Assembly (NCBI RefSeq): GCF_000759025.1
Contig: NZ_JPOS01000098.1
Coordinates: forward strand, 24,258-88,257
Direction of reading: 5' to 3'
DNA length: 64,000 nt
Source of the DNA: Phaeodactylibacter xiamenensis
GTDB taxonomy: Bacteria > Bacteroidota > Bacteroidia > Chitinophagales > Saprospiraceae
The position numbers and the translations under genes are program-made. Of the stretch, positions 54,249-62,583 are shown piece after piece. A model generated the notes under the pieces. That model saw only the letters and a program-made list of their open reading frames with translations, was not told the origin of the DNA and searched no databases. Every line of letters begins with the position of its first letter. Positions within the stretch are counted from its first letter, which is position 1.

Positions 54249-54956
54249 ATGGGACAAACACACCTGACTTACCTACAATTTTCATTGCTTTTGCTAATCG
54301 GGCTTTCAATTAGCAGCTGTCAGGCAGAAGAGAAGCCCGAACAGCCCGGGCCTACCACCTACGCAAGCCTTTTTGTCAGATACATCGCTCCGCAGGGGCA
54401 GCTCAAAGTCACGGCTGCTTTCCGCGAAGGCGATAGTATCTCCACTGCTCAACCGGTTGAAATGCCCGGAGGAGTTACCTATCAGGGCCGCCCTTTAGAT
54501 GCACGCCCACTGCCCGACCAACAGGTACGTTACACTCTAGACACCCGCGCGCCTTTTGCAAAAGACCACCGTTTCGGGTTTCAGGCAGCTGATGGACAAC
54601 CACGGGAAGCCGTGCTATCTCTTAGTCCGATCGAAACATTCAGCGTAGTTGGGGGCATTGCAAGCCTTTCAGAAGGCATGACACTTTATATCAAAGACGA
54701 AAAAATCGACGAAGGCGAGAGCATCGTACTGTTGTTTAGCGATGCCAATAATAAAGCGACCACTATTACCCTGACCAACCCCTCTGTGCGTGATACTTTT
54801 CCTATCGCAGGCATCCGGCTGAGGAAACTTCAACCCGGGCCGCACCGGGTTTACCTGGTCAAAAAGCAGCAACAACAACTCGACCTGCAAGGGGCAAAAG
54901 CCACTGCCGAAATTGAGTATTACACCGCAGAACAGTCCTTCGAAGTCACAGAATAG
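54249..54956 (+). CDS. Lipoprotein of unknown function
   Basis: The 235-residue protein has a lipoprotein signal (hydrophobic run LLLLIGLSISSC, Cys24). The mature part is beta-rich, with two similar halves. One lies around VRYIAPQGQLKVTAAFREGD, the other around EGMTLYIKDEKIDEGESIVLLFSD and HRVYLVKKQQQQ. I see no known catalytic motif. The fold may be two Ig-like or lipocalin-like sheets. It is monocistronic between the receptor operon (divergent) and carB. An envelope role is inferred from the signal only. Confidence 0.65.
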   Translation: MGQTHLTYLQFSLLLLIGLSISSCQAEEKPEQPGPTTYASLFVRYIAPQGQLKVTAAFREGDSISTAQPVEMPGGVTYQGRPLDARPLPDQQVRYTLDTRAPFAKDHRFGFQAADGQPREAVLSLSPIETFSVVGGIASLSEGMTLYIKDEKIDEGESIVLLFSDANNKATTITLTNPSVRDTFPIAGIRLRKLQPGPHRVYLVKKQQQQLDLQGAKATAEIEYYTAEQSFEVTE

Positions 54957-54987
54957 CCCTGCCCCATCAAAAATTCATGGGTTTGCG

Positions 54988-55020
54988 TTCGTTCCGGAAC
55001 CATGAACTATTATATCTTTG
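54988..55020 (+). promoter_or_regulatory. Putative promoter of carB
   Basis: TATCTTTG (55013-55020) matches the -7 consensus TAnnTTTG. A TTCG at 54988-54991, 21 bases before it, is a partial -33 match. The leader before the ATG at 55092 would be about 65 bases. Confidence 0.4.
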
Positions 55021-55091
55021 CATGCAATTTGTAATTGCCCCTTACCGGTAACTCCTTCCTTCGCACCGGTTGGCGGTCTAAAATACTCGTA

Positions 55092-57911
55092 ATGCCAAAA
55101 GATCAATCTATCCAATCCGTCCTGATCATAGGAAGCGGGCCTATTGTGATTGGGCAAGCCTGTGAGTTTGACTATTCTGGTTCTCAAGCCTCCCGCTCTC
55201 TGCGGGAAGAAGGGGTTGAGGTCAGCCTGATCAACGATAACCCGGCAACCATCATGACAGACCCTGTTACTGCTGATCACATCTACCTGTTGCCGCTTAC
55301 CGTTGAAAGTATCGTACAGGTACTCGAAGAGCGTAAGATTGATGCGGTACTCCCAACGATGGGCGGGCAAACAGCCCTTAATCTGGCCATCGAAGCTGGT
55401 GAACAGGGCGTTTGGGAAAAATACAACACCCGCCTGATTGGCGTTGATCTTGAGGCTATTGAACTTACAGAAAACCGCGAAGCGTTCCGAAAGCACATGA
55501 TCGACATCGGGCTAAGCGTAGCGCCTTCCAAAATCGCCAACTCTTTTCTGGAAGGTAAGGAAGCGGCTCAGCAGATCGGCTATCCGCTCGTCATCCGCCC
55601 CTCTTACACGCTTGGTGGGTCCGGTGGAGGCTTCGTGCATAGTGCTGATCAGTTTGATGCTGCCCTGCGCCGGGGACTGAGTATGTCTCCCACACATGAA
55701 GTACTGGTCGAAAAAGCAGTGCTGGGCTGGAAAGAATATGAGCTGGAATTGCTCAGGGACGCCAATGATAATGTGGTGATCATCTGTACAGTGGAAAACC
55801 TCGACCCTATGGGCGTACATACGGGTGACAGTATTACGGTGGCTCCGGCAATGACCCTTTCCGATACTGCCTATCAGCAAATGCGGGACGAAGCCATTCA
55901 GGCGATGCGATCCCTGGGCAACTTTGCAGGAGGATGCAATATCCAGTTTTCTATCAACCCGGAGACGGAAGAGCTGATCGTGATCGAAATCAATCCGCGG
56001 GTAAGCCGCTCTTCTGCCCTGGCCAGTAAGGCCACTGGCTACCCCATTGCAAAGATTGCTGCCAAGCTCGCCATTGGCTATACCCTGGATGAGCTCAAAA
56101 ATCAGATTACCAAAACCACTTCTGCCTACTTCGAGCCAACGCTAGACTACGTAATTGTGAAAATGCCGCGCTGGAACTTCGATAAATTCCAGGGGGCTGA
56201 CCACGAGCTGGGCCTGCAGATGAAGTCGGTGGGTGAGGTCATGTCCATCGGGCGTAACTTCCTGGAGGCTTTACAAAAAGCCTGCCAGTCCCTCGAAAAT
56301 AACCGCATGGGCCTGGGTGCCGACAAAAAGGAATGGATACGTACAGCGGATATATTGGAGCGCCTGGAGAAGCCAAGTGAAGACCGCATCTTCCGGCTTA
56401 AAGATGCACTGCGCCTCGGCGTACCGGAAAAAACCATCCACAAACTCACCCGCATTGACCCCTGGTTTATCAAACAGATTAAGCGGCTGGTCAAAATGGA
56501 GCAGCAACTGATGCGCTACAACGTGGCAGAGGACATCCCAGAAGATTTCCTGCGCCAACTCAAAGAGGTTGGGTATTCTGACGCTCAAATTGCCTGGCTG
56601 CTGCGCATTGAGGATGAAGAGGTCAGTAACTACCGCAAAAAACTGGGCATCCGCCGCACCTACAAAATGGTGGACACCTGTGCTGCTGAGTTTGAAGCGC
56701 AAACGCCCTACTTCTACTCTACCTTCGATAAGGAGAACGAAAGTATCCCCTCTTCCGACAAGAAAAAGATCGTGGTCCTTGGCTCTGGCCCTAACCGTAT
56801 CGGGCAGGGCATTGAGTTTGATTACTGCTGTGTTCACGGTCTGATGGCCGTCAAGGAAGCCGGGTACGAAGCCATTATGATTAACTGTAACCCGGAAACG
56901 GTCTCTACGGACTTTGATATGGCGGACAAGCTATACTTTGAGCCGGTTTTCTGGGAACATCTGGAGGAAATCCTGGAGCTGGAAAAACCAGAGGGTGTTA
57001 TCGTGCAGCTCGGTGGCCAAACTGCGCTGAAACTGGCGGAAACCCTCCATCAGAAAGGGTATAATATCATTGGTACTTCCTTCCCGAATATGGACCTGGC
57101 TGAAGACAGGGGAGCCTTCTCCGACTTGCTCAAGGAGCTCGAAATTCCATATCCTGAATACGGCGTTGCCAACGACGCTGATGAGGCCTTGCAAACTGCA
57201 CGCAAAACAGGTTACCCGGCACTCGTCCGCCCATCTTATGTGCTCGGTGGGCAACGAATGCGGATCGTCATCAATGATGAAGAACTGGAGCGGCATGTCC
57301 TGAGCATTTTCAAGCACCTTCCGGACAACCGTGTCCTGATCGACCAATTCCTGGACCGGGCCAAAGAGGCAGAAATTGATGCCATCTGCGATGGCGACGA
57401 GGTGCACATCATGGGTATCATGGAGCATATCGAGCCTGCGGGCATCCACTCCGGCGACAGCTCAGCCGTCCTTCCCACCTACAGCCTCTCTGTAGAAGCC
57501 GTCAGTAAAATGGTGGAATACGCAGAGAAACTAGCTAAGGCACTCGATATCCGTGGCCTGATTAACATTCAGTTCGCCATCAAAGACGATAATGTCTATG
57601 TGATTGAAGCCAACCCACGGGCATCAAGAACAACACCGTTCATTGCCAAAGCCTATCAGGTGCCTTACCTCAAAATCGCAACCAAAGTAATGATGGGCAC
57701 GCATAAGCTGAAAGACTTTGACATCAAGCCCCGTCCGGGCGGCTTTGCAATTAAGGTGCCGGTGTTCTCTTTCAACAAATTCCCGAATGTGGACAAAAAC
57801 CTCGGGCCGGAAATGAAATCGACCGGTGAAGGCATCCGCTTCATCAAAGACCTCTCGGACCCCTTCTTCCGGGAGCTTGACAAACAGCGGTATATGTATC
57901 TGACCCGATAA
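55092..57911 (+). CDS. carB: Carbamoyl-phosphate synthase large subunit without MGS domain
   Basis: The ATG at 55092 (MPKDQSIQSVLIIGSGP) is the family start; a TTG at 55035 would add 19 unlikely residues. The 939-residue enzyme has two ATP-grasp halves: one from IIGSGPIVIGQACEFDYSGSQ, the other from VVLGSGPNRIGQGIEFDYCC (each shown in part). It makes carbamoyl phosphate for arginine and pyrimidine synthesis with CarA, which is not in the window. It ends just after NLGPEMKSTGE and a short helix. The C-terminal MGS regulatory domain (about 130 residues in E. coli CarB) is absent. A strong terminator follows, so it is monocistronic. Confidence 0.95.
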   Translation: MPKDQSIQSVLIIGSGPIVIGQACEFDYSGSQASRSLREEGVEVSLINDNPATIMTDPVTADHIYLLPLTVESIVQVLEERKIDAVLPTMGGQTALNLAIEAGEQGVWEKYNTRLIGVDLEAIELTENREAFRKHMIDIGLSVAPSKIANSFLEGKEAAQQIGYPLVIRPSYTLGGSGGGFVHSADQFDAALRRGLSMSPTHEVLVEKAVLGWKEYELELLRDANDNVVIICTVENLDPMGVHTGDSITVAPAMTLSDTAYQQMRDEAIQAMRSLGNFAGGCNIQFSINPETEELIVIEINPRVSRSSALASKATGYPIAKIAAKLAIGYTLDELKNQITKTTSAYFEPTLDYVIVKMPRWNFDKFQGADHELGLQMKSVGEVMSIGRNFLEALQKACQSLENNRMGLGADKKEWIRTADILERLEKPSEDRIFRLKDALRLGVPEKTIHKLTRIDPWFIKQIKRLVKMEQQLMRYNVAEDIPEDFLRQLKEVGYSDAQIAWLLRIEDEEVSNYRKKLGIRRTYKMVDTCAAEFEAQTPYFYSTFDKENESIPSSDKKKIVVLGSGPNRIGQGIEFDYCCVHGLMAVKEAGYEAIMINCNPETVSTDFDMADKLYFEPVFWEHLEEILELEKPEGVIVQLGGQTALKLAETLHQKGYNIIGTSFPNMDLAEDRGAFSDLLKELEIPYPEYGVANDADEALQTARKTGYPALVRPSYVLGGQRMRIVINDEELERHVLSIFKHLPDNRVLIDQFLDRAKEAEIDAICDGDEVHIMGIMEHIEPAGIHSGDSSAVLPTYSLSVEAVSKMVEYAEKLAKALDIRGLINIQFAIKDDNVYVIEANPRASRTTPFIAKAYQVPYLKIATKVMMGTHKLKDFDIKPRPGGFAIKVPVFSFNKFPNVDKNLGPEMKSTGEGIRFIKDLSDPFFRELDKQRYMYLTR

Positions 57912-57935
57912 GATATCATTCAGGAACTGCTTCAT

Positions 57936-57970
57936 AAGCCCCTGGCAAAGAAAATGCCAGGGGCTTTTTT
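57936..57970 (+). terminator. Intrinsic terminator after carB
   Basis: A 12-bp perfect stem, aagcccctggca (57936-57947) with tgccaggggctt (57955-57966), has a 7-base loop and is followed by T residues. It is a textbook intrinsic terminator. Confidence 0.92.
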
Positions 57971-58149
57971 GATGGGGCAAACTATCGGCAATGTCCTGTT
58001 GTTTGTAGAATAGCTAATAAAAAGAACAGTCGCTATTGCCTACCTGAGTTTATTGATTAGTTGTCATTCAATCCTTAAAAAACTTTGATTGCACGCTAGC
58101 TGTTTAAGCCTGTGCTTTTTCAGGTTATACGCAATACGAAGTGGTCACC

Positions 58150-58335
58150 TACTGGCGCTAACGGCCAGCACGGGGAACGATAAATGTCGGGTCTTTGATC
58201 CAGACGATGAATGTCTGGGCTTACAGTCCAGACATTCATCGTCTGGAATCTTGGATTTGCGACATCGGCCACTGACGAAGCATGGCTTGTCAGGGCAGCC
58301 CCGTGACGAAGCGTAGCTTGTCAGGACAGGCGCAA
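58150..58335. repeat. Hairpin-rich repeat region (REP/structured element)
   Basis: A 19-bp perfect inverted repeat, ccagacgatgaatgtctgg (58200-58218) with its complement (58228-58246), has a 9-base loop; a T-A pair extends it. It is followed by two 22-base near-identical direct repeats starting tgacgaagc (58273-58294 and 58304-58325, period 31). Each is itself a hairpin (tgac.aagc/gcttgtca). A smaller ctggc/gccag hairpin precedes them. No gene lies in 57971-58489. It looks like a repetitive extragenic palindrome cluster or a structured RNA. Confidence 0.6.
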
Positions 58336-58489
58336 GCCACTTCCCAGCGAAAATGCTGACCCTCTTGCCTTTAAGGTGGTCAAAGCTCTAAGGCGGCGAG
58401 ACACGGGCAAGCATTGAGTAGGTTTGCTATAGCAAACCACTTAATCGTCAGTATAGTTATGGTCTTTTATCATTTGAAGTGATCCATTC

Positions 58490-59353
58490 ATGAGCAACAG
58501 TCCATTATCTATTTCACATTTTAATGACAACCGGCAGGCCCTCCCTGACCTCCATCCTGATTTCCACCTGCGAGACCTTCAAAATACCAACTGGGAAGAT
58601 GAAGAGTATGGTTTCGACCCGGATGCATTTGAGTTTTCCATTGATCCCATGTGGCAGGAAATCACCAATCCGAAGTTTAAGCATGGAAGTGTCGTTAGCA
58701 TCAACATTGACCTTGATCCGCAAAGTTTTGAAGTGCCCAACCTTACTGCCAAGGGTTGGTGTGGAAGAGTAGAAACCGGAATCACAAATGGTAATTCAAA
58801 CTTTTTCGTCATTAGCCTGGACAGCAAAACCATAGATAAACTACCGGAAAAGTATCTCAAAGAAATAGTGGAGCTAGCAGATGGAGACAACCCGTTCCTT
58901 TTTGAAATACCGGAAGAAGCTCTAATAGCAGCATCTCCCAGAGATACGGAAACAGAAGCCCTGAACCGGCAGAGGTTAGCCTACCATTCTTATTTCTGGG
59001 GAAATATCAGAAAAGATGCGCAGGCCAAACGGATGTTCCGGATTCTCACCAGGGATTACAACGATGACGATCTGGGCAATTGGCTTTACCATTTCCAGCA
59101 TGAGGTGAAGTATCCGATCCCGGCAGAAGTTGAGGGGCTGCTCATGGATGAGATTGCCCCAGGCACCAACGTACAGATCGTTGGTATCGAGGGGATTGAC
59201 CCTAAGGGAAAATCAGGGCTGATTGGTTCCGTTCAGAAAGGGCGTGCCATACGCTCCTACCCTCTCAGTGAATTGTTGCCACTCAATGAAGATGACCCTA
59301 TACAGACTCCACTAAGCGACTACCGCTACTGGGCTGACTTTTCGCTGGTATAA
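58490..59353 (+). CDS. Hypothetical acidic protein with two small-barrel-like segments
   Basis: I do not recognise this 287-residue protein. It has no signal peptide or membrane helix. It is acidic, with a long charged centre containing LAYHSYFWGNIRKDAQAKRMFRIL (in part). Two segments share a short-barrel wording: KFKHGSVVSINIDL...GWCGRVET (about 63-95) and APGTNVQIVGIEGID...GLIGSVQKG (about 225-255). These resemble SH3/KOW-like strands. It follows the hairpin-rich repeat region, is convergent with the oxidoreductase gene, and has no partner gene. A cytoplasmic binding role is a guess. Confidence 0.55.
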   Translation: MSNSPLSISHFNDNRQALPDLHPDFHLRDLQNTNWEDEEYGFDPDAFEFSIDPMWQEITNPKFKHGSVVSINIDLDPQSFEVPNLTAKGWCGRVETGITNGNSNFFVISLDSKTIDKLPEKYLKEIVELADGDNPFLFEIPEEALIAASPRDTETEALNRQRLAYHSYFWGNIRKDAQAKRMFRILTRDYNDDDLGNWLYHFQHEVKYPIPAEVEGLLMDEIAPGTNVQIVGIEGIDPKGKSGLIGSVQKGRAIRSYPLSELLPLNEDDPIQTPLSDYRYWADFSLV

Positions 59354-59355
59354 AA

Positions 59356-60411
59356 TCAGGCTTCTTGTAGCTCCACAACGAGTTTTCCCACCGTCTGACC
59401 GGACTGAAAACGCAGGATAGCGCCATGCAAATCCTCAAAAGCAAACCGCTCCCCTACGATTGGGCGCCTCAAATCCAGGCTTTTCAGTTCATCGAGCAGC
59501 TGATGCATCAATGCTGCCCTCTCGTACAGCCATATGAGGTTGAAGCCCATAATACTTTTGTTGTGCTCAGGCATTTTCTGAGGATCAAGCTTAGGCCGGG
59601 TAAGAAAGTGGTACAACAGGCGCAAATAATTCGGCCGGTTGCCCACAGATGCGTAGCGCGCTGACCCGTAAACAATCATTCTACCCTGTGGTGCCAGCAC
59701 ATCATAGCCTATACTGAAGATTTTCCCGCCTATGCATTCCATAATCAGATGCAGCTCCTTATCACCAAGTGCGCCCTCGAGATCCTGCCGGAAAGACTGC
59801 CGGCGCACGATTCCATGATCATATCCCTCCCGCTCCAGTACTTGCAGTTTATGGGGGCTGCCAACTGTACCTATTGTGTAGGCTTCATATTGTTTAGCAA
59901 TGCGGTTAGCCCAAAGCCCTACACCTCCTGCTGCACTGTGTATCAATACGTTTTGCCCTTTTTGAATAGCCCCAAGTTGCTTCAGTCCGTAGTAAGCCGT
60001 CAAAACTTGCACCAGGTAAGCACTTCCCTCTGCAAAAGTCCAGGAGTCAGGCATCGGAATCACATAGCGGGCATCGATATTAAGATGAGAAGCATAGGCA
60101 CCAAAGCGGGTTACCCCCATTATTCGGTCACCTGAGCGTATATTTTTTACTCCTGGCCCTGTAGCGATTATCGTTCCGGCATATTCCAGGCCTGGCACGA
60201 AGGCCCCTGTTGGCGTTGCACCATACAGCCCCCAAATAGCGAAGATATCTGCAAAGTTCAGCCCGATTGCACGGACGGCTACCTGCACTTCACCCGCGGC
60301 AGGAGGTGGCAGGGTTTCCTCCTCTAATTTAAGGTTGTTCAGGCTACCGGTACTCCATCGCCCCGTTTTAGCCTGAATGCGATACGCTTTGCGCGGAATG
60401 GGCCCTGCCAT
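59356..60411 (-). CDS. Quinone oxidoreductase-like medium-chain dehydrogenase/reductase
   Basis: The 351-residue protein is an MDR-family member without the zinc-binding residues of alcohol dehydrogenases. It has the N-terminal GroES-like fold (EVQVAVRAIGLNFADIFAIWG, in part). The NADPH-binding Rossmann motif is SAAGGVGLWANRIAK (about 157-171), and LAPQGRMIVYGSA follows. This matches quinone reductase/VAT1-like enzymes, which reduce quinones or enones with NADPH. The true substrate is unknown. It starts two bases after the cytochrome gene stops, so the two are probably one operon with the cytochrome first. Confidence 0.82.
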   Translation of the reverse strand: MAGPIPRKAYRIQAKTGRWSTGSLNNLKLEEETLPPPAAGEVQVAVRAIGLNFADIFAIWGLYGATPTGAFVPGLEYAGTIIATGPGVKNIRSGDRIMGVTRFGAYASHLNIDARYVIPMPDSWTFAEGSAYLVQVLTAYYGLKQLGAIQKGQNVLIHSAAGGVGLWANRIAKQYEAYTIGTVGSPHKLQVLEREGYDHGIVRRQSFRQDLEGALGDKELHLIMECIGGKIFSIGYDVLAPQGRMIVYGSARYASVGNRPNYLRLLYHFLTRPKLDPQKMPEHNKSIMGFNLIWLYERAALMHQLLDELKSLDLRRPIVGERFAFEDLHGAILRFQSGQTVGKLVVELQEA

Positions 60412-60412
60412 A

Positions 60413-62341
60413 CTAGTGAAGTTGGTTTAATTGTTGTAAAATAGCTATTGCCTGTGGATGTTCCGGGTCAAGCCGGAGGACACGGTTCAAAATTTCCTTT
60501 ACAGTTTTGTAGTCTTTATTTAGTAACCGTACCGCTGCTTTATTGAGCAAAGCCTGAATGTAGTCCGGGTCTAGCGCAATAGCTCTGTCGTAATATTCTT
60601 CTGCTTCTTTGGTATGCCCCTGCAGCACTCTCACAAAGCCAAAGTTAGAAAGTGCTCTTGGGCGTTTGGGGTTCTCTCTGATCACCCATCCTAAGACTTC
60701 CTCCGCTTCCGGTAATTGCCGTAGCTGCACCAGCGCCGCTCCCAGTTTCTCTTTAAAATCAAGATGGAAAGGCAATAATTTATCCGCCCGGCGGTAGAAG
60801 TTCGCAGCCTTTTGAAATTCCCCGGACTGATAGAAAGCCTCGCCAATCCGGTAAGCGGTCCAGGCATCCTTCACATCAGCAGGCATTTTGCCAGTACTTC
60901 GCCTCAAAACATTTGAATAATCTTCTCTGGCAAAAAAGTAATGTACCTCCACCGGAAATTGTTCTGTCTCCAAGGCCTCTGACCGTTGCAGGTACGCCCA
61001 CGCAGAATCCAGCACCATTGAAGACTGTACGTACTTGTCGTACATTGCAAGATAACCCTTTGCCATTTCCAGGGCAGTTCCGGTCTCTTTGGTCAGAATC
61101 TCCAGCCCAAGGAATGTTCCTTCCTGAGTAGCTGATTGTTCCTTTTTTGAGCTTTTAGCAGTCTCTTTGCTGATGTAATGATCCGTAATGTTGACATGAG
61201 GTATGTCAATACTGCCGGAGCGGGGCATATGGCAGCCTGAGCAATCATTGCCCTGCGACAACCGTTCAGCTAAAGGGAAGGCACAAGTCGATTCCTCCGG
61301 CCCATCATGACAACTTTTACAAGCATTATTGTATTGCCCCTTACCTGTAACTTCGATGCTCTTGTGCGGATTATGGCAAGTAATACAGGTCATTTCTGAA
61401 TTCAAATAACAAGCGCTCAGGCGCAGGCGGTCTGCCTGAGAAGCCATGATGAATTTCTCATGAGAATCAGTATACCGCGGCAGGAATACATTAAAAACCT
61501 CCTCAAGCCGCATTCCCGGCTTAAAATCGTAGAATGACTTGCCATCCTGCAAAACAGCTATCCCCTGCAAATGACAGCGTTGGCAAAGGTCCATTTGAAG
61601 GTCACGCGAAAGATCCCGGGGGTTGACAATGGAGTAGTCTGTAAACTTTGAGGTATCTATGATTTCCCCTGCCAGTTTTTCTTTTACATGAATTTCACCC
61701 GGACCATGACAGCGTTCGCACTCTATGCCCGTTGGCATATTTACATATTTGTTCATAGAACCGGGCACCTGTTCCGGCAGATGATTATGACAGGTAATAC
61801 ATTCTGCTGATAATAGCCGGCTAAACCGTATGTTGTCGCCTCTAAACCCTGGTGCCATATCCCACCTCTCATCCTGGGTATAGTAGGTGACAGGCGCCTG
61901 GTACAGGTAACCGTTGAAATCGACCATATGAGAATTCGTATGCTGCCCGGAGCCTACGATGTAATCGATTTGTTCCAGCCGCTGATGAACGGTATCTAAA
62001 CCTTCCAGCCGGTACTCAAGCACATACATCTGACTATCCCTAAAAAAAGGTTGATAGTATAGATCAGAAGCTTCATCATAGACTACAGCATGCGGCCCAA
62101 ACTTAGCATCCGTTTTTTCCAGGGTTGCCCGGTCAAAAGAACGCCCCATACCAGTATGGATAAAGGTCGAATGCACATTGGAATGGCAGGATTTACAGGT
62201 TTGCATCCCTACGTATGCGACGCCCGGTGCCAGGTTTTTATAGGTATCAGATTGGGCGGCCCTATCTGGCAAATCACGTGTACAAAAGACCATAGCCAAC
62301 GCCAGCGCGCCAAAAAAGAGATATATCAAGCGTTTTATCAT
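60413..62341 (-). CDS. Heptaheme c-type cytochrome lipoprotein with TPR domain
   Basis: The 642-residue protein has a lipoprotein signal (Cys20 in LALAMVFC). Seven CxxCH heme sites follow: CKSCH (49), CITCH (181), CERCH (208), CQRCH (253), CITCH (319), CKSCH (341) and CSGCH (367). The early part (about 40-390) resembles multiheme cytochrome c552/c554-like domains. From about 500 to 642 there are TPR-type helices (FYRRADKLLPFHLDF, SNFGFVRVLQGHTKEAEEYYDRAI in part). It should move electrons at the outer face of the inner membrane or at the outer membrane. The TPR part may bind a partner. Its donor and acceptor are unknown. The oxidoreductase gene follows directly. Confidence 0.88.
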   Translation of the reverse strand: MIKRLIYLFFGALALAMVFCTRDLPDRAAQSDTYKNLAPGVAYVGMQTCKSCHSNVHSTFIHTGMGRSFDRATLEKTDAKFGPHAVVYDEASDLYYQPFFRDSQMYVLEYRLEGLDTVHQRLEQIDYIVGSGQHTNSHMVDFNGYLYQAPVTYYTQDERWDMAPGFRGDNIRFSRLLSAECITCHNHLPEQVPGSMNKYVNMPTGIECERCHGPGEIHVKEKLAGEIIDTSKFTDYSIVNPRDLSRDLQMDLCQRCHLQGIAVLQDGKSFYDFKPGMRLEEVFNVFLPRYTDSHEKFIMASQADRLRLSACYLNSEMTCITCHNPHKSIEVTGKGQYNNACKSCHDGPEESTCAFPLAERLSQGNDCSGCHMPRSGSIDIPHVNITDHYISKETAKSSKKEQSATQEGTFLGLEILTKETGTALEMAKGYLAMYDKYVQSSMVLDSAWAYLQRSEALETEQFPVEVHYFFAREDYSNVLRRSTGKMPADVKDAWTAYRIGEAFYQSGEFQKAANFYRRADKLLPFHLDFKEKLGAALVQLRQLPEAEEVLGWVIRENPKRPRALSNFGFVRVLQGHTKEAEEYYDRAIALDPDYIQALLNKAAVRLLNKDYKTVKEILNRVLRLDPEHPQAIAILQQLNQLH

Positions 62342-62367
62342 GCCGGTCTAAATAATTTATAGGATTG

Positions 62368-62375
62368 CAAAGGTA
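62368..62375 (-). promoter_or_regulatory. -7 element upstream of the cytochrome gene
   Basis: TACCTTTG on the minus strand matches the Bacteroidota -7 consensus exactly, about 27 bases before the start codon at 62341. The -33 element is weak. Confidence 0.4.
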
Positions 62376-62489
62376 GGTAAACTAAAAAATATCCGGCGAT
62401 CTTCACTACCAGCCAAGTTGTCAGCTTTAAGCCTAAACATAGAAAAGCCATTCTTAGAGATACTGACATAGTATCTTCTAAAACCAGAA

Positions 62490-62560
62490 AGGCCGGGCGC
62501 CCTTTCGGATGCCCGGCCTCCCGGTCTGCCCACTGCGGGCGCCGCCTAAGCAGCGCCCGC
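62490..62560 (-). terminator. Tandem hairpins after the dockerin-like T9SS gene
   Basis: On the minus strand two hairpins follow the stop codon: gcgggcgc (62535-62542) with gcgcccgc (62553-62560), then aggccgggc (62490-62498) with gcccggcct (62511-62519). The second is followed by TTTCTGGTTTT. They probably end the transcript. Confidence 0.65.
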
Positions 62561-62583
62561 CGGGCTATATCTCAAAGAGATGG

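Noticed and set aside
55035..55091. TTG start for carB giving 19 extra residues
   Set aside because: CarB proteins begin close to MPKxxxIxxVLIIGSGP, which matches the ATG at 55092.
58273..58325. The two 22-base repeats as a CRISPR array
   Set aside because: Only two copies exist, the spacing between them is 9 bases, and no cas gene is near. They read as hairpin repeats.
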